Shown: in pieces, positions 26,818 through 34,894 of the stretch | How positions within the stretch are numbered: the stretch's first letter is position 1 | Layout: each line of letters opens with the position of its first letter | Assembly (NCBI RefSeq): GCF_000686845.1 | Contig: NZ_JMLS01000023.1 | Span: 62,001-126,000, forward strand | DNA from: Paenibacillus sp. UNC451MF | GTDB lineage: Bacteria; Bacillota; Bacilli; Paenibacillales; NBRC-103111 | Length of the DNA: 64,000 nt | Direction of reading: 5' to 3' | Notes under the pieces: generated by a model | Databases searched by the model: none | What the model saw: only the letters and a program-made list of their open reading frames with translations | What the model was told of the DNA's origin: nothing | Translations under genes and position numbers: made by a program

Positions 26818-27735
26818 ATGGAAAATCATGTTTCGATCATTGGTGCAGGGACAATGGGAAGCGGAATCGCCCAATTGCTTGCCAGTCGAAATGTAAACGT
26901 TCTCTTGGTTGATCAGAATGAGGATGCATTACAGCGAGCCCTGGGGAGAATCAGAGAACAGCTTCATTCTCTACAAGAAGATGTCGATCAGGTTATTTCT
27001 CGAATCCAGTTATCGACCGATATTCAGAGCGTTCAGGACTCATGGCTAATAATTGAAGCCGTTCCGGAGAACCTAAGCTTGAAGCAGCACATTTTCAAAC
27101 AGTTAGAAAGCGTTTGCAGTTCTGAAGCGATTCTTGCAACCAACACCTCCGGGCTTCCTGTAAGCGACATAGCTGCTGCTTTGAATTATCCGGGCCGATT
27201 GATCGGTATGCATTTCTTCATGCCGGCTCACGTCGTTCCTCTGGTAGAAGTCATTAAGGGAACCGCAACCGAAGCTCATACAGCAGAGAAGGTTATGGAG
27301 TTTCTTAAACAGATGGGTAAGAAGCCCGTTCTGGTCCATAAAGAGCTTCCGGGATTCATCGGTAACCGCATTCAGCATGCGCTTGCAAGGGAGGCTATAT
27401 CCCTTCTAGAAAAAGGCGTGGCTTCGGCTGAAGATATCGACACTGTGGTCAGATACAGCTTGGGTATCAGGCTGCTGTTCACAGGACCCTTGGAGCAAAG
27501 GGACTGGAACGGTCTCGATGTCCATTGCCATATTGCTTCTTACTTATACGAGGACTTGGAAAATCGGACAGAACCGTCCCCGCTTCTAACAAATAAAGTA
27601 GAGCAGGGTAACTTAGGAGTGAAAACAGGGAAAGGCTTTTATGATTGGCAGGATAAAGATGTCCCTTCCATCAGCCAGAACAAAAATCGTCAGCTGCTTG
27701 AATTGATCAAGTGGTTAGATACAAAGGAAAATTAG
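26818..27735 (+). CDS. 3-hydroxyacyl-CoA (3-hydroxybutyryl-CoA) dehydrogenase
   Basis: The start is ATG 26818 behind AAAGGTGATGA; an in-frame ATG at 26782 lies inside the leader hairpin's T run. The 305-residue protein has an N-terminal NAD-binding IIGAGTMGSGIAQ (7-19), the LIIEAVPENLSLKQ segment, GMHFFMPAHVVPLVEVI with the catalytic His, and PGFIGNRIQHALAREA. It interconverts 3-hydroxyacyl-CoA and 3-oxoacyl-CoA. It is the first gene of a cluster encoding an AtoE-like permease, CoA-transferase and thiolase. Confidence 0.88.
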   Translation: MENHVSIIGAGTMGSGIAQLLASRNVNVLLVDQNEDALQRALGRIREQLHSLQEDVDQVISRIQLSTDIQSVQDSWLIIEAVPENLSLKQHIFKQLESVCSSEAILATNTSGLPVSDIAAALNYPGRLIGMHFFMPAHVVPLVEVIKGTATEAHTAEKVMEFLKQMGKKPVLVHKELPGFIGNRIQHALAREAISLLEKGVASAEDIDTVVRYSLGIRLLFTGPLEQRDWNGLDVHCHIASYLYEDLENRTEPSPLLTNKVEQGNLGVKTGKGFYDWQDKDVPSISQNKNRQLLELIKWLDTKEN

Positions 27736-27747
27736 GGAGGTCTTTTT

Positions 27748-29079
27748 GTGGAAAAATTGACTCGCTTTTTTACCAATCTGATGAAAAAATACTTGCCTGA
27801 CCCGTTCGTATTCGCCATCGGATTAACCCTATTGACGATCATCCTTGCGATTGTGGTTCAAGGGCAAGGCTTGACGGAGGCAACCTCCAACTGGGGGAAA
27901 GGCTTCTGGAACTTGCTCGCCTTCACTACGCAGATGGCCGTCATACTGGCAATGGGCTACGTTCTGGCAAGAGCGCCATTGGTAGATCGTCTTCTAAACA
28001 AAATTGTCAGCCGCATTCATACTCCTAGAGGGGCCATCATCGTCGCAACGCTCGTCGGCGGAGTCGGCAGCTATTTAAACTGGGGCTTCGGACTAGTCAT
28101 TGGCGGTATTATAGCAAAGAAATTGGCTGTAAAAGTAAAAGGCGTCCATTACCCGCTCATCATTGCATCCGCTTACAGCGGTTTTACGCTTTACGGTCTC
28201 GGGCTTTCCGCCAGTATTCCGGTGCTTATTTCTACAGCAGGGCATCCTTTGGAAAAAGCGATGGGTGTCATTCCGCTTAATCAAACTATTTTTTCAGTGC
28301 CGATGCTTATTACGACTTTGATTGTTATTATTTCGCTGCCGCTCTTAAATGCTTGGCTGCATCCTAAAAAGCAAGAGAACATAGTAGAAATTCTTCCTGA
28401 GCTAAGAGAAGAGGAGAGCGTAGTCGAAAAAGTGGCTGTCGAAGAGCCTACGCTTGCTAACAAATTAAACAACAGCCGTATTCTTTCGTTTCTGATTGTT
28501 ATTGTTGCAGCCATTTTCATTTTTCAAGATATTAGACAAGGCGGATCATTCGACCTGAACCGTATCAACTTTATTATTCTTTTCTTAGGTATTCTTCTTC
28601 TCGGTACGCCTGCCAAATATGTGGCTACGTTGAATGAAGGAATCAAATCGATTTCAGGTATTTTTCTGCAATATCCTTTTTATGCAGGTATCATGGCCAT
28701 TATGGCTGGTTCCGGGCTGGTTGAAACTTTGGCGCACTGGTTCGTGCAATTTTCAACTGAGCATACATTGCCGTTCTTCGGACTTGTCAGCTCCTTTGTT
28801 ATCAACTTCTTTGCTCCATCTGCAGGCGGACACTGGGTAGTTCAAGGTCCGTTCATGATCGATGCGGCCAAACAATTAGGGGCTTCGATCAGCCAAACAT
28901 CGATGTCTGTCATGCTTGGTAACGCATGGAATGATCTGGTGCAGCCGTTCTGGATTTTGCCGGCGCTTGCTCTCTCCAACTTGAAGCTGAAAGACGTTAT
29001 GGGCTATACGGTCGTAATGATGATCTGGATCGGCATTGTGTATTCCGGTGCGGTATTGATTTGGGGCTATATCGGTTAA
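27748..29079 (+). CDS. Short-chain fatty acid (acetoacetate/butyrate) permease, AtoE family
   Basis: The 443-residue protein starts at GTG 27748, with GGGAGGTC just upstream and 12 bp after the dehydrogenase stop. It has about eleven hydrophobic segments; LPDPFVFAIGLTLLT at the N-terminus, GSYLNWGFGLVIGG, and the FFAPSAGGHWVVQGPFMIDAA segment match AtoE-type carriers. A hydrophilic loop of about 40 residues sits near 205-245. It probably brings short-chain carboxylic or keto acids into the cell for activation by the CoA-transferase encoded downstream. Confidence 0.88.
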   Translation: MEKLTRFFTNLMKKYLPDPFVFAIGLTLLTIILAIVVQGQGLTEATSNWGKGFWNLLAFTTQMAVILAMGYVLARAPLVDRLLNKIVSRIHTPRGAIIVATLVGGVGSYLNWGFGLVIGGIIAKKLAVKVKGVHYPLIIASAYSGFTLYGLGLSASIPVLISTAGHPLEKAMGVIPLNQTIFSVPMLITTLIVIISLPLLNAWLHPKKQENIVEILPELREEESVVEKVAVEEPTLANKLNNSRILSFLIVIVAAIFIFQDIRQGGSFDLNRINFIILFLGILLLGTPAKYVATLNEGIKSISGIFLQYPFYAGIMAIMAGSGLVETLAHWFVQFSTEHTLPFFGLVSSFVINFFAPSAGGHWVVQGPFMIDAAKQLGASISQTSMSVMLGNAWNDLVQPFWILPALALSNLKLKDVMGYTVVMMIWIGIVYSGAVLIWGYIG

Positions 29080-29103
29080 AATAACTTCCTGGAGGTAACT
29101 ATC

Positions 29104-29781
29104 ATGAAAATTGTAGACTTATCCGTACTCTTATATGATGGCTTGACATCGTTCCCATCTCATCCTAAAGTGGTCATCATGGATCATGTTACTCATGATT
29201 TTTCCAAGCCTAGATATGTGGCTCCCTGTGAGGGCTACGCCAGTAAGATTTTTATGATGTCTGACCATGGCGGAACTCACGTCGATGCCCCTTATCACTT
29301 TTTCAAAGATGGCTTGACCATCGAACAGATTCCAATTGATGCTACAATGGGGAATGCGCACGTTGTTGATGTTTCTTTTAAAGACCCTAGCGAACCGGTT
29401 ACCCGTGAAATGATCGAGAAGGTAGTCGAGGAGAAAGGGTTGGATATTAAAGAAGGCGACATCGTCTTGTTCCGCTGTTGGCCAGGTGAATGGAATGGCC
29501 CCGGGTTCCATGATTGCAAGGCTCTTGCCGCCTCGGTCGGAGAGTGGGTTGTTGAGAAGAAGCTGAAAGCGATTGGATTAGATTTGGCCAATGCTGACAT
29601 CAACGACAACATGAAGCGCGATGTGCATCTTGCGTTACTGAGCCGCAATATCTTGATTATCGAAAATGTGGTCAACCTGGACAAGCTGAGCAAAAACAGC
29701 TTCTACTTTATGGGGACACCTCTTAATATGAAGGGATTATCCGGATCGCCGATTCGCGCTATCGCAATTGAAGAATGGTAA
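29104..29781 (+). CDS. Metal-dependent cyclase/hydrolase (kynurenine formamidase-like)
   Basis: The 225-residue protein belongs to the cyclase family (PF04199). The metal-binding signature HGGTHVDAPYH gives H55, H59, D61 and H65, and a LSVLLYDGLTSFPSHP segment opens the domain. Members hydrolyse amides or lactones such as N-formylkynurenine, or act on polyketide rings. CTGGAGG precedes ATG 29104. Its place between a short-chain acid permease and a CoA-transferase suggests it opens a cyclic or amide precursor of the acid, which is inference. Confidence 0.82.
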   Translation: MKIVDLSVLLYDGLTSFPSHPKVVIMDHVTHDFSKPRYVAPCEGYASKIFMMSDHGGTHVDAPYHFFKDGLTIEQIPIDATMGNAHVVDVSFKDPSEPVTREMIEKVVEEKGLDIKEGDIVLFRCWPGEWNGPGFHDCKALAASVGEWVVEKKLKAIGLDLANADINDNMKRDVHLALLSRNILIIENVVNLDKLSKNSFYFMGTPLNMKGLSGSPIRAIAIEEW

Positions 29782-29875
29782 GAAGCACTGCATTTTAATT
29801 AAATAATTCATTAATGATATGGAGAGATGAACTTTCATGGTGAGGACGGTTTACCCCGTTCTCACATAAATGAAA

Positions 29876-29936
29876 CAGCCCAGCCTTTCCAAAAGATAAG
29901 CGTATGCTTAGTTCTTTTGGAGATGCTGGGCTTTTC
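29876..29936 (+). terminator. Leader terminator hairpin 2 (candidate attenuator)
   Basis: AGCCCAGC (29877-29884) pairs with GCTGGGCT (29925-29932). CCAAAAG (29889-29895) pairs with CTTTTGG (29914-29920), and TAAGC pairs with GCTTA around a GTAT loop. The arm ends in CTTTTC. A second hairpin, GTGAGGACGG with CCGTTCTCAC, precedes it at 29839-29866. The middle of the stem is the same as in the hairpin at 26709-26784, while the outer stem differs but stays paired. Confidence 0.55.
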
Positions 29937-29961
29937 TTATTTTACCAAGGAGTGGATCATA

Positions 29962-30657
29962 ATGCGAAAGCTAAGAGAAATCGAAGAGGTTATTAAACAG
30001 ATACAATCGGGAGATACATTGATGGTCGGTGGCTTTGGTCTGGTTGGAGCACCATTAACCCTTATTGATGAACTGACGCGGCTGGATGTAGATCAGCTGA
30101 CCGTCATTAGCAACAACCTTGGTGAAGCCGGTAAAGGATTGGGCATTTTGCTGAGACAAGGAAAAATCAAAAAAGCGATAGGCTCTTATTTCACCAGCAA
30201 CCGGGAAGTTGGAGAGAACTTCAATGAAGGCAAGCTTGATATCCAATTAATGCCTCAAGGAACGATGTCGGAATCGATACGTGCCGGCGGCGCAGGAATC
30301 GGAGGCTACTATACACGCACAAGTGCCGGAACCGAACTAGCTAAGGGGAAGGAAGTCAGAATCATCAATGGCGAGCAATACGTGCTCGAAGAGCCTCTTA
30401 AAGCTAATGTTGCGCTTATAAAAGCGGCCAAAGCCGATTCTCTTGGGAACCTTGTTTTTTATAAAACGGCACGTAACTTTAATCCGTTGATGGCAACAGC
30501 TGCTGATTTCGTCATTGCGGAAGTGGATGAGATCGTAGAGGCCGGTGAGCTGTCACCGGAAGAAATCGTCACTCCTCATTTATTCGTTGATGCCATTGTG
30601 GAAAGCAAGCTAGTACTAACCAAAGAAGGAGTTGTGCCAAAACATGAGCTCAAATAA
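29962..30657 (+). CDS. 3-oxoacid CoA-transferase subunit A
   Basis: The start is ATG 29962 behind AAGGAGTGG; an upstream in-frame ATG at 29827 runs through the leader hairpin. The 231-residue protein has the subunit A signature VGGFGLVGAP (22-31) and the SNNLGEAGKGLG and LMPQGTMSESIRAGGAG segments. With subunit B it moves CoA between succinyl- or acetyl-CoA and acetoacetate-like acids. The 3' end overlaps subunit B by 14 bp, so translation is coupled. Confidence 0.9.
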   Translation: MRKLREIEEVIKQIQSGDTLMVGGFGLVGAPLTLIDELTRLDVDQLTVISNNLGEAGKGLGILLRQGKIKKAIGSYFTSNREVGENFNEGKLDIQLMPQGTMSESIRAGGAGIGGYYTRTSAGTELAKGKEVRIINGEQYVLEEPLKANVALIKAAKADSLGNLVFYKTARNFNPLMATAADFVIAEVDEIVEAGELSPEEIVTPHLFVDAIVESKLVLTKEGVVPKHELK

Positions 30658-31282
30658 AGAAATTCAAGAAATGATCGCGAAACGTGCGGCTAAAGTGCTG
30701 CAGCCCAATTCTGTCGTCAATCTTGGAATCGGTATACCGACGTTGGTTGCCAAATATGTCGATCCGACCTCGGTTCATTTCCATACGGAGAACGGCATGC
30801 TTGGGGTCATGGAGCTGACTTCGGATGAAGATTTTGATCCAAGCTTGGTCAACGCGGGAAAGCTTCCGATTTCTGAAGGAATCGGCGCATCGTATTTTAA
30901 CAGCGGTGAATCGTTCGCTATGATTCGCGGAGGGCATGTCGATGTCGCCATATTGGGTGCGCTGCAGGTTGACGAGCAGGGTTACATTGCCAACTGGGCA
31001 ATACCAGGTCAAAACATTATGGGAGTAGGCGGAGCGATGGATCTATTGAGCGGTGCAAAAAAGGTCATCGTAACGACGAATCACACCTCCAAAAACGGCG
31101 AGCCGAAAATTGTTAAAACCTGCAATTACCCGATTACTTCATTGCGTAAAATCAATCTGATTATTACAGAATTAGCGGTGTTTGAATATAAAAAGGATCG
31201 GTTGGTGCTTATAGAGCTAATGCCGGGTGTTTCATTGGAGGAAGTACAAGCCAAAACAGAAGCAAGCTTTGATATTGAATAG
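30644..31282 (+). CDS. 3-oxoacid CoA-transferase subunit B
   Basis: The start is set at ATG 30644; a TTG at 30632 is in frame but almost touches the AAGGAG site. The 212-residue protein has VVNLGIGIPTLVA and the active-site glutamate E49 in HTENGMLGV. GGHVDVAILGALQVDEQGYIANW and GAMDLLSGAKKVIV complete the family pattern. It overlaps subunit A and is followed 13 bp later by a thiolase gene, so activation of a 3-oxoacid and thiolytic cleavage are encoded together. Confidence 0.9.
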   Translation: MSSNKEIQEMIAKRAAKVLQPNSVVNLGIGIPTLVAKYVDPTSVHFHTENGMLGVMELTSDEDFDPSLVNAGKLPISEGIGASYFNSGESFAMIRGGHVDVAILGALQVDEQGYIANWAIPGQNIMGVGGAMDLLSGAKKVIVTTNHTSKNGEPKIVKTCNYPITSLRKINLIITELAVFEYKKDRLVLIELMPGVSLEEVQAKTEASFDIE

Positions 31283-31295
31283 GAGATGATTAACC

Positions 31296-32501
31296 ATGGA
31301 TAATCGAGTATTTGTTGTAAGTGCGCATAGAACGGCAGTAGGGAAACTGGGTGGAGCACTGAAGGATATTGATCCGGACGATCTGCTCGTTCCATTATTC
31401 AATCAATTGAAAAAGCAAAGCCTGGTGCCAGATGAAGAAATCGACGAAGTGATCATCGGTCAAGCCAAGCAAAGCCAAGATCAATCCAACATTGCCCGTA
31501 AAGCGCTGCTGAAAGCTGATTTGCCTGAATCGCTGCCAGCCTATACAGTTCACCGCCAATGCGGATCAGGCATGCAAGCAATCCATAACGCTTTCACTTC
31601 TATTCGGGCAGGATTAGGACATGCCTTCATCGTGGGCGGGGTCGAAAGCATGAGTGCTGCACCTTATTATATCCGTAACGCACGGTATGGATTCATTGCC
31701 GGGAATTCGGAAATTCTAGACCCTAACAAAGAAAGCCAGCCGGGTTCCCAGCCGGAAGAAAAATACGGTCGTCTTGTTATGGGAATGACTGCTGAAAATC
31801 TGGCGGAGGATTATGCTATCACGCGTAACGAGCAGGATGAGTTCGCCTATAACAGTCAGTTAAAGGCACATAACGCCATTCAAAATGGCGAGTTCAATGA
31901 TGAAATTGTTCCTGTTTCGATTCCGCAGAGGAAAGGAGAGCCTGTTATTTTTTCAGTTGATGAGCATCCGAGAAAGACTGATATGCAGCAGCTCGGTAAG
32001 CTCAAGCCTGTTTTCAAAAAGGATGGTACAGTAACTGCGGGCAACGCATCCGGTCTTAATGATGGCGCATCCTTACTGCTTGTCGTTTCCGGTGAGATGG
32101 TCAAAAAATATCAGTTAAAGCCGTTGGTTGAAGTTTGTGCGCTTGGAGTATCAGGGTGCAAGCCAGATCGCATGGGGATCGGACCTGTGGAAGCTACTGC
32201 GAAAGCGCTAAAGATGGCGGATATCCAAATGGAGGATCTGGATTTGGTGGAGCTTAATGAAGCTTTTGCCGCACAATCGCTCGCTTGCATTAAAGAGATG
32301 AAATTGCCGATGGACAAAATCAACGTCAACGGCGGTGCCATTGCTCTTGGACACCCTATTGGAAACAGCGGAGCCAGAATTAGTGTCACGCTTATTCATG
32401 CCATGCGCAAAAGAAAAGCGAAATGGGGTCTGGCGACCCTTTGTATAGCTGGGGGTCAAGGGATTGCTACCGTATTCCGTTCCGTGGAGGAGGAGAACTA
32501 A
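31296..32501 (+). CDS. Thiolase (acetyl-CoA C-acyltransferase)
   Basis: The 401-residue enzyme has the acyl-accepting C89 in HRQCGSGMQAI, the NEAFAAQSLA motif, the active-site His in NGGAIALGHPIGNSGAR, and the second active-site cysteine in CIAGGQG. It would cleave acetoacetyl-CoA or another 3-oxoacyl-CoA with CoA to acetyl-CoA. AGGAGATG precedes ATG 31296. Its stop overlaps the next start by one base (TAATG). Confidence 0.92.
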   Translation: MDNRVFVVSAHRTAVGKLGGALKDIDPDDLLVPLFNQLKKQSLVPDEEIDEVIIGQAKQSQDQSNIARKALLKADLPESLPAYTVHRQCGSGMQAIHNAFTSIRAGLGHAFIVGGVESMSAAPYYIRNARYGFIAGNSEILDPNKESQPGSQPEEKYGRLVMGMTAENLAEDYAITRNEQDEFAYNSQLKAHNAIQNGEFNDEIVPVSIPQRKGEPVIFSVDEHPRKTDMQQLGKLKPVFKKDGTVTAGNASGLNDGASLLLVVSGEMVKKYQLKPLVEVCALGVSGCKPDRMGIGPVEATAKALKMADIQMEDLDLVELNEAFAAQSLACIKEMKLPMDKINVNGGAIALGHPIGNSGARISVTLIHAMRKRKAKWGLATLCIAGGQGIATVFRSVEEEN

Positions 32502-33562
32502 TGAAAGCCGTTGTTAAAACAAATCGCGAACGTGGAGTCGAGTTCAAAGAAATAGATCCGCCCGAAATGAGCGAGCAGGATGTATTGGTGAAAGTCGAAG
32601 CTGTCAGCATTTGCGGCAGTGATTTGCACATGTACGAGGGCATGAAGGCTTACGAATGGGTTGCGACTCCAGTGATACTGGGACATGAGTTCGCCGGTAC
32701 GGTGGTCAATGTCGGCAAGCCTGAATACGAGCATTTATTAAATCAGCGCGTCATTATTAATCCTTATGTACCTTGTGGAGATTGCTATAACTGCCAAAGA
32801 GGGAACACCAACCTTTGCGACTACGGTTCCAATGCAATGGCCAAGGTGCCGGCCAAATCGCTTCGGTACGGCTTTCGCACCAATGGCGGTATGGCTGAAT
32901 ATGCAGCCATTCATTATAAAAATGTTCTCCCTATTCCAGATGAGCTGCCTATTGAAGTTGCCGGCATGCTGGAGGCTCTAGCTATTGGTGTGAAGGCACT
33001 GGAACGCTCCGATATTAAGCCGGGCGATACGGCTGTCGTTATTGGACCCGGCCCGATAGGTCTTTCTATGGTTGCCTCCCTGTCCAATTACGGCTTAAGA
33101 AAGCTGATCATTACGGGGCTGCATGCAGATGAGGAAAGATTGCAGCTTGCTAAGGAGCTGGGAGCTACAGACATCGTGTATGCTGATGAAGTCAATGATG
33201 TGGAAGCCGTGAGCGCAATTACAGACGGTCAAGGGGTCGACCATATTTTTGAAACAAGCGGCTTCCACCAATCTCTTGTTTCGGCAGTGCGTATGTGCAC
33301 AAAGGGCGGTGAGGTTCTTCTAGTCGGCATATCCGCTAAAGAAACAACCTTGCCAACACATGAGATTGTTCGTGGCGAAGTCACTGTCAAAGGGGTTTAT
33401 GGCGTTACGGAAACAACGCTTAGACGGACTATATCGATGGCTGCGAGCGGAAAATACCCGTATGCCAAGCTAATTTCTCATGTACTTCCATTGGAAGATG
33501 TCGTAAACGGGTTTGAGTATGGTCTCAAGAAACAGGGAGCGAAGGTGATTCTTAAGCCATGA
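32501..33562 (+). CDS. Zinc-dependent alcohol/polyol dehydrogenase (MDR family)
   Basis: The start is ATG 32501, overlapping the thiolase stop, behind GGAGGAGGAG; an upstream in-frame ATG at 32423 lies inside the thiolase gene. The 353-residue protein has catalytic zinc ligands C38, H62 and E63 (ICGSDLHMYEG, GHEFAG), the structural zinc set C92, C95, C98 and C106, and a Rossmann VIGPGPIGLSM. It resembles threonine/sorbitol/butanediol dehydrogenases. In this cluster it probably oxidises a hydroxy-acid or diol precursor, which is inference. Confidence 0.87.
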   Translation: MKAVVKTNRERGVEFKEIDPPEMSEQDVLVKVEAVSICGSDLHMYEGMKAYEWVATPVILGHEFAGTVVNVGKPEYEHLLNQRVIINPYVPCGDCYNCQRGNTNLCDYGSNAMAKVPAKSLRYGFRTNGGMAEYAAIHYKNVLPIPDELPIEVAGMLEALAIGVKALERSDIKPGDTAVVIGPGPIGLSMVASLSNYGLRKLIITGLHADEERLQLAKELGATDIVYADEVNDVEAVSAITDGQGVDHIFETSGFHQSLVSAVRMCTKGGEVLLVGISAKETTLPTHEIVRGEVTVKGVYGVTETTLRRTISMAASGKYPYAKLISHVLPLEDVVNGFEYGLKKQGAKVILKP

Positions 33563-33963
33563 TACGTAAAGTGGAGCACACGGCAATAATCGTCAACGAT
33601 ATGGACAGATCCATCGATTTTTATTGTAACTATTTTGGCTTTATACTTCGAACGAGAGGCAAGACACCGGCTAAGGAATTGGCCTTTTTATATCATCCCA
33701 ACCAGTCTGGCTTTGAAATTGAACTGATCAATAATCTCACACCGGATTATAGCTACGCAAGCAAAGGCATTGTAAATCACTTGGCGCTAACGGTGGATGA
33801 TATCTATGAAGCGATTCGTTTTTATCGGGAAAAAGGGATCCATTTCAATACGGAAGAACCAAGCCCGTCCATTGATGGAGGAAAGACGATATTTTTTTAC
33901 GGACCATCTCAAGAGCTGCTTCAACTGGTACAACCAAGCAAGGAAAGAAAGGGTGAACAATAA
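33559..33963 (+). CDS. VOC (glyoxalase/bleomycin-resistance) superfamily protein
   Basis: The 134-residue protein has the paired beta-alpha-beta-beta-beta modules of the VOC fold: VEHTAIIVNDMDRSIDFYCNYFGF at the start, EIELINN in the first half, and NHLALTVDDIYEAIRFYREKG opening the second. Metal-ligand positions (H7, E54-like, H75-like, E near the C-terminus) appear conserved. Start and previous stop overlap (ATGA). Possible roles are an epimerase, lyase or dioxygenase-like step; the specific reaction is not readable. Confidence 0.8.
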   Translation: MIRKVEHTAIIVNDMDRSIDFYCNYFGFILRTRGKTPAKELAFLYHPNQSGFEIELINNLTPDYSYASKGIVNHLALTVDDIYEAIRFYREKGIHFNTEEPSPSIDGGKTIFFYGPSQELLQLVQPSKERKGEQ

Positions 33964-34706
33964 TGGCTTCTTTTGATGTGCTGAAATATTACGAAGAGGT
34001 GTACGGTAAAGTTCCTGAATGGGTGGATATGTTGTATCATTTTTCTCCAAAAGCAATGGAACACTATACGCTGCTTAGAAACGAAATTTTAGTCGACGGT
34101 GCTCTTCCGCGCAAAGAAAAGGAGCTTATTCTGGTTGGTGTCAATGCGGCGCGTCGTTATGAAAGAAGCATGATTTATCATACGCAAGGAGCTGTCGATG
34201 CTGGCGCTAATCTTGAAGAAATTGCCGATGTCGTTGCAGCCTGCATTATCTCCCGTGGAATACCTGCTTGGTTTACGGGGATGAAGGCGATTCAGTTCGC
34301 AGCCGAATATTTGGGCATTGAAGGTACAGAGGTTAAAGAATATAACGGAGAGCTTCCTTCCATCACGTCCTTGGAGGATGCTTATGCATACTATGAAAAG
34401 GAATCGGGATTGACTCCTTCGTGGGCTCAACTGCTGGAAAAAGCCAATCCTTCCGCTATGGTCGGATATACCAATTTAAGAAATGTCGTTCTAAGAGACC
34501 ATGTAGTATCAAGAAAGCTGAAGGAGCTCGTATTAATTGGCGTTAATCTTGCCGAAAGATACCCTGAAGGAGTTCAGGTGCATGTCAACGGAGCGAAGAA
34601 ATGGGGAGCTACGGATGCAGAAATCGCAGAAGTATCCCTCGTTTGTGTGCTCACAGCCGGAATTCCTTCCTGGTTTGAGATCAGTGAGTTTTTGCAAAAA
34701 GCTTAA
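33963..34706 (+). CDS. Carboxymuconolactone decarboxylase-family protein, tandem domains
   Basis: The 247-residue protein contains two CMD/AhpD-like repeats (about 1-115 and 125-247), each with a FSPKAMEHYTLLRNEIL or ANPSAMVGYTNLRNVVL helix followed by LPRKEKELILVGVNAARRY or VSRKLKELVLIGVNLAERY. The AhpD Cys-x-x-Cys pair is absent, so a peroxidase role is unlikely. It overlaps the VOC gene by one base. The pairing with VOC and cyclase genes recalls ring-opening or lactone chemistry. Confidence 0.8.
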   Translation: MASFDVLKYYEEVYGKVPEWVDMLYHFSPKAMEHYTLLRNEILVDGALPRKEKELILVGVNAARRYERSMIYHTQGAVDAGANLEEIADVVAACIISRGIPAWFTGMKAIQFAAEYLGIEGTEVKEYNGELPSITSLEDAYAYYEKESGLTPSWAQLLEKANPSAMVGYTNLRNVVLRDHVVSRKLKELVLIGVNLAERYPEGVQVHVNGAKKWGATDAEIAEVSLVCVLTAGIPSWFEISEFLQKA

Positions 34707-34729
34707 GTAGTACCTTATATCATCCCTGC

Positions 34730-34780
34730 ATCCTTTAGTTGCACTGTCTTAGCTGCTGTGTGGCCTAAAGGATGCATTTT
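34730..34780 (+). terminator. Intrinsic terminator of the catabolic cluster
   Basis: GCATCCTTTAG pairs with CTAAAGGATGC and is followed by a T run. Confidence 0.85.
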
Positions 34781-34828
34781 TTATGTTTGTTTTCAATTCA
34801 CTTACTATTCCATGGGAAATTGTTGTTT

Positions 34829-34857
34829 GTATATATGCCCCCTCCCGACCATATACT
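34829..34857 (+). promoter_or_regulatory. Possible sigma-E/K-type sporulation promoter before ytxC
   Basis: GTATATA at 34829-34835 and CATATACT at 34850-34857 are separated by 14 bp. This is close to the mother-cell sigma-E pattern (ATA-type -35, CATACAHT-type -10) with one mismatch in the -10. Confidence 0.4.
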
Positions 34858-34894
34858 TAAAAAAGAGAAGTAAGGGAAGGAAGGAGTGAATAGG

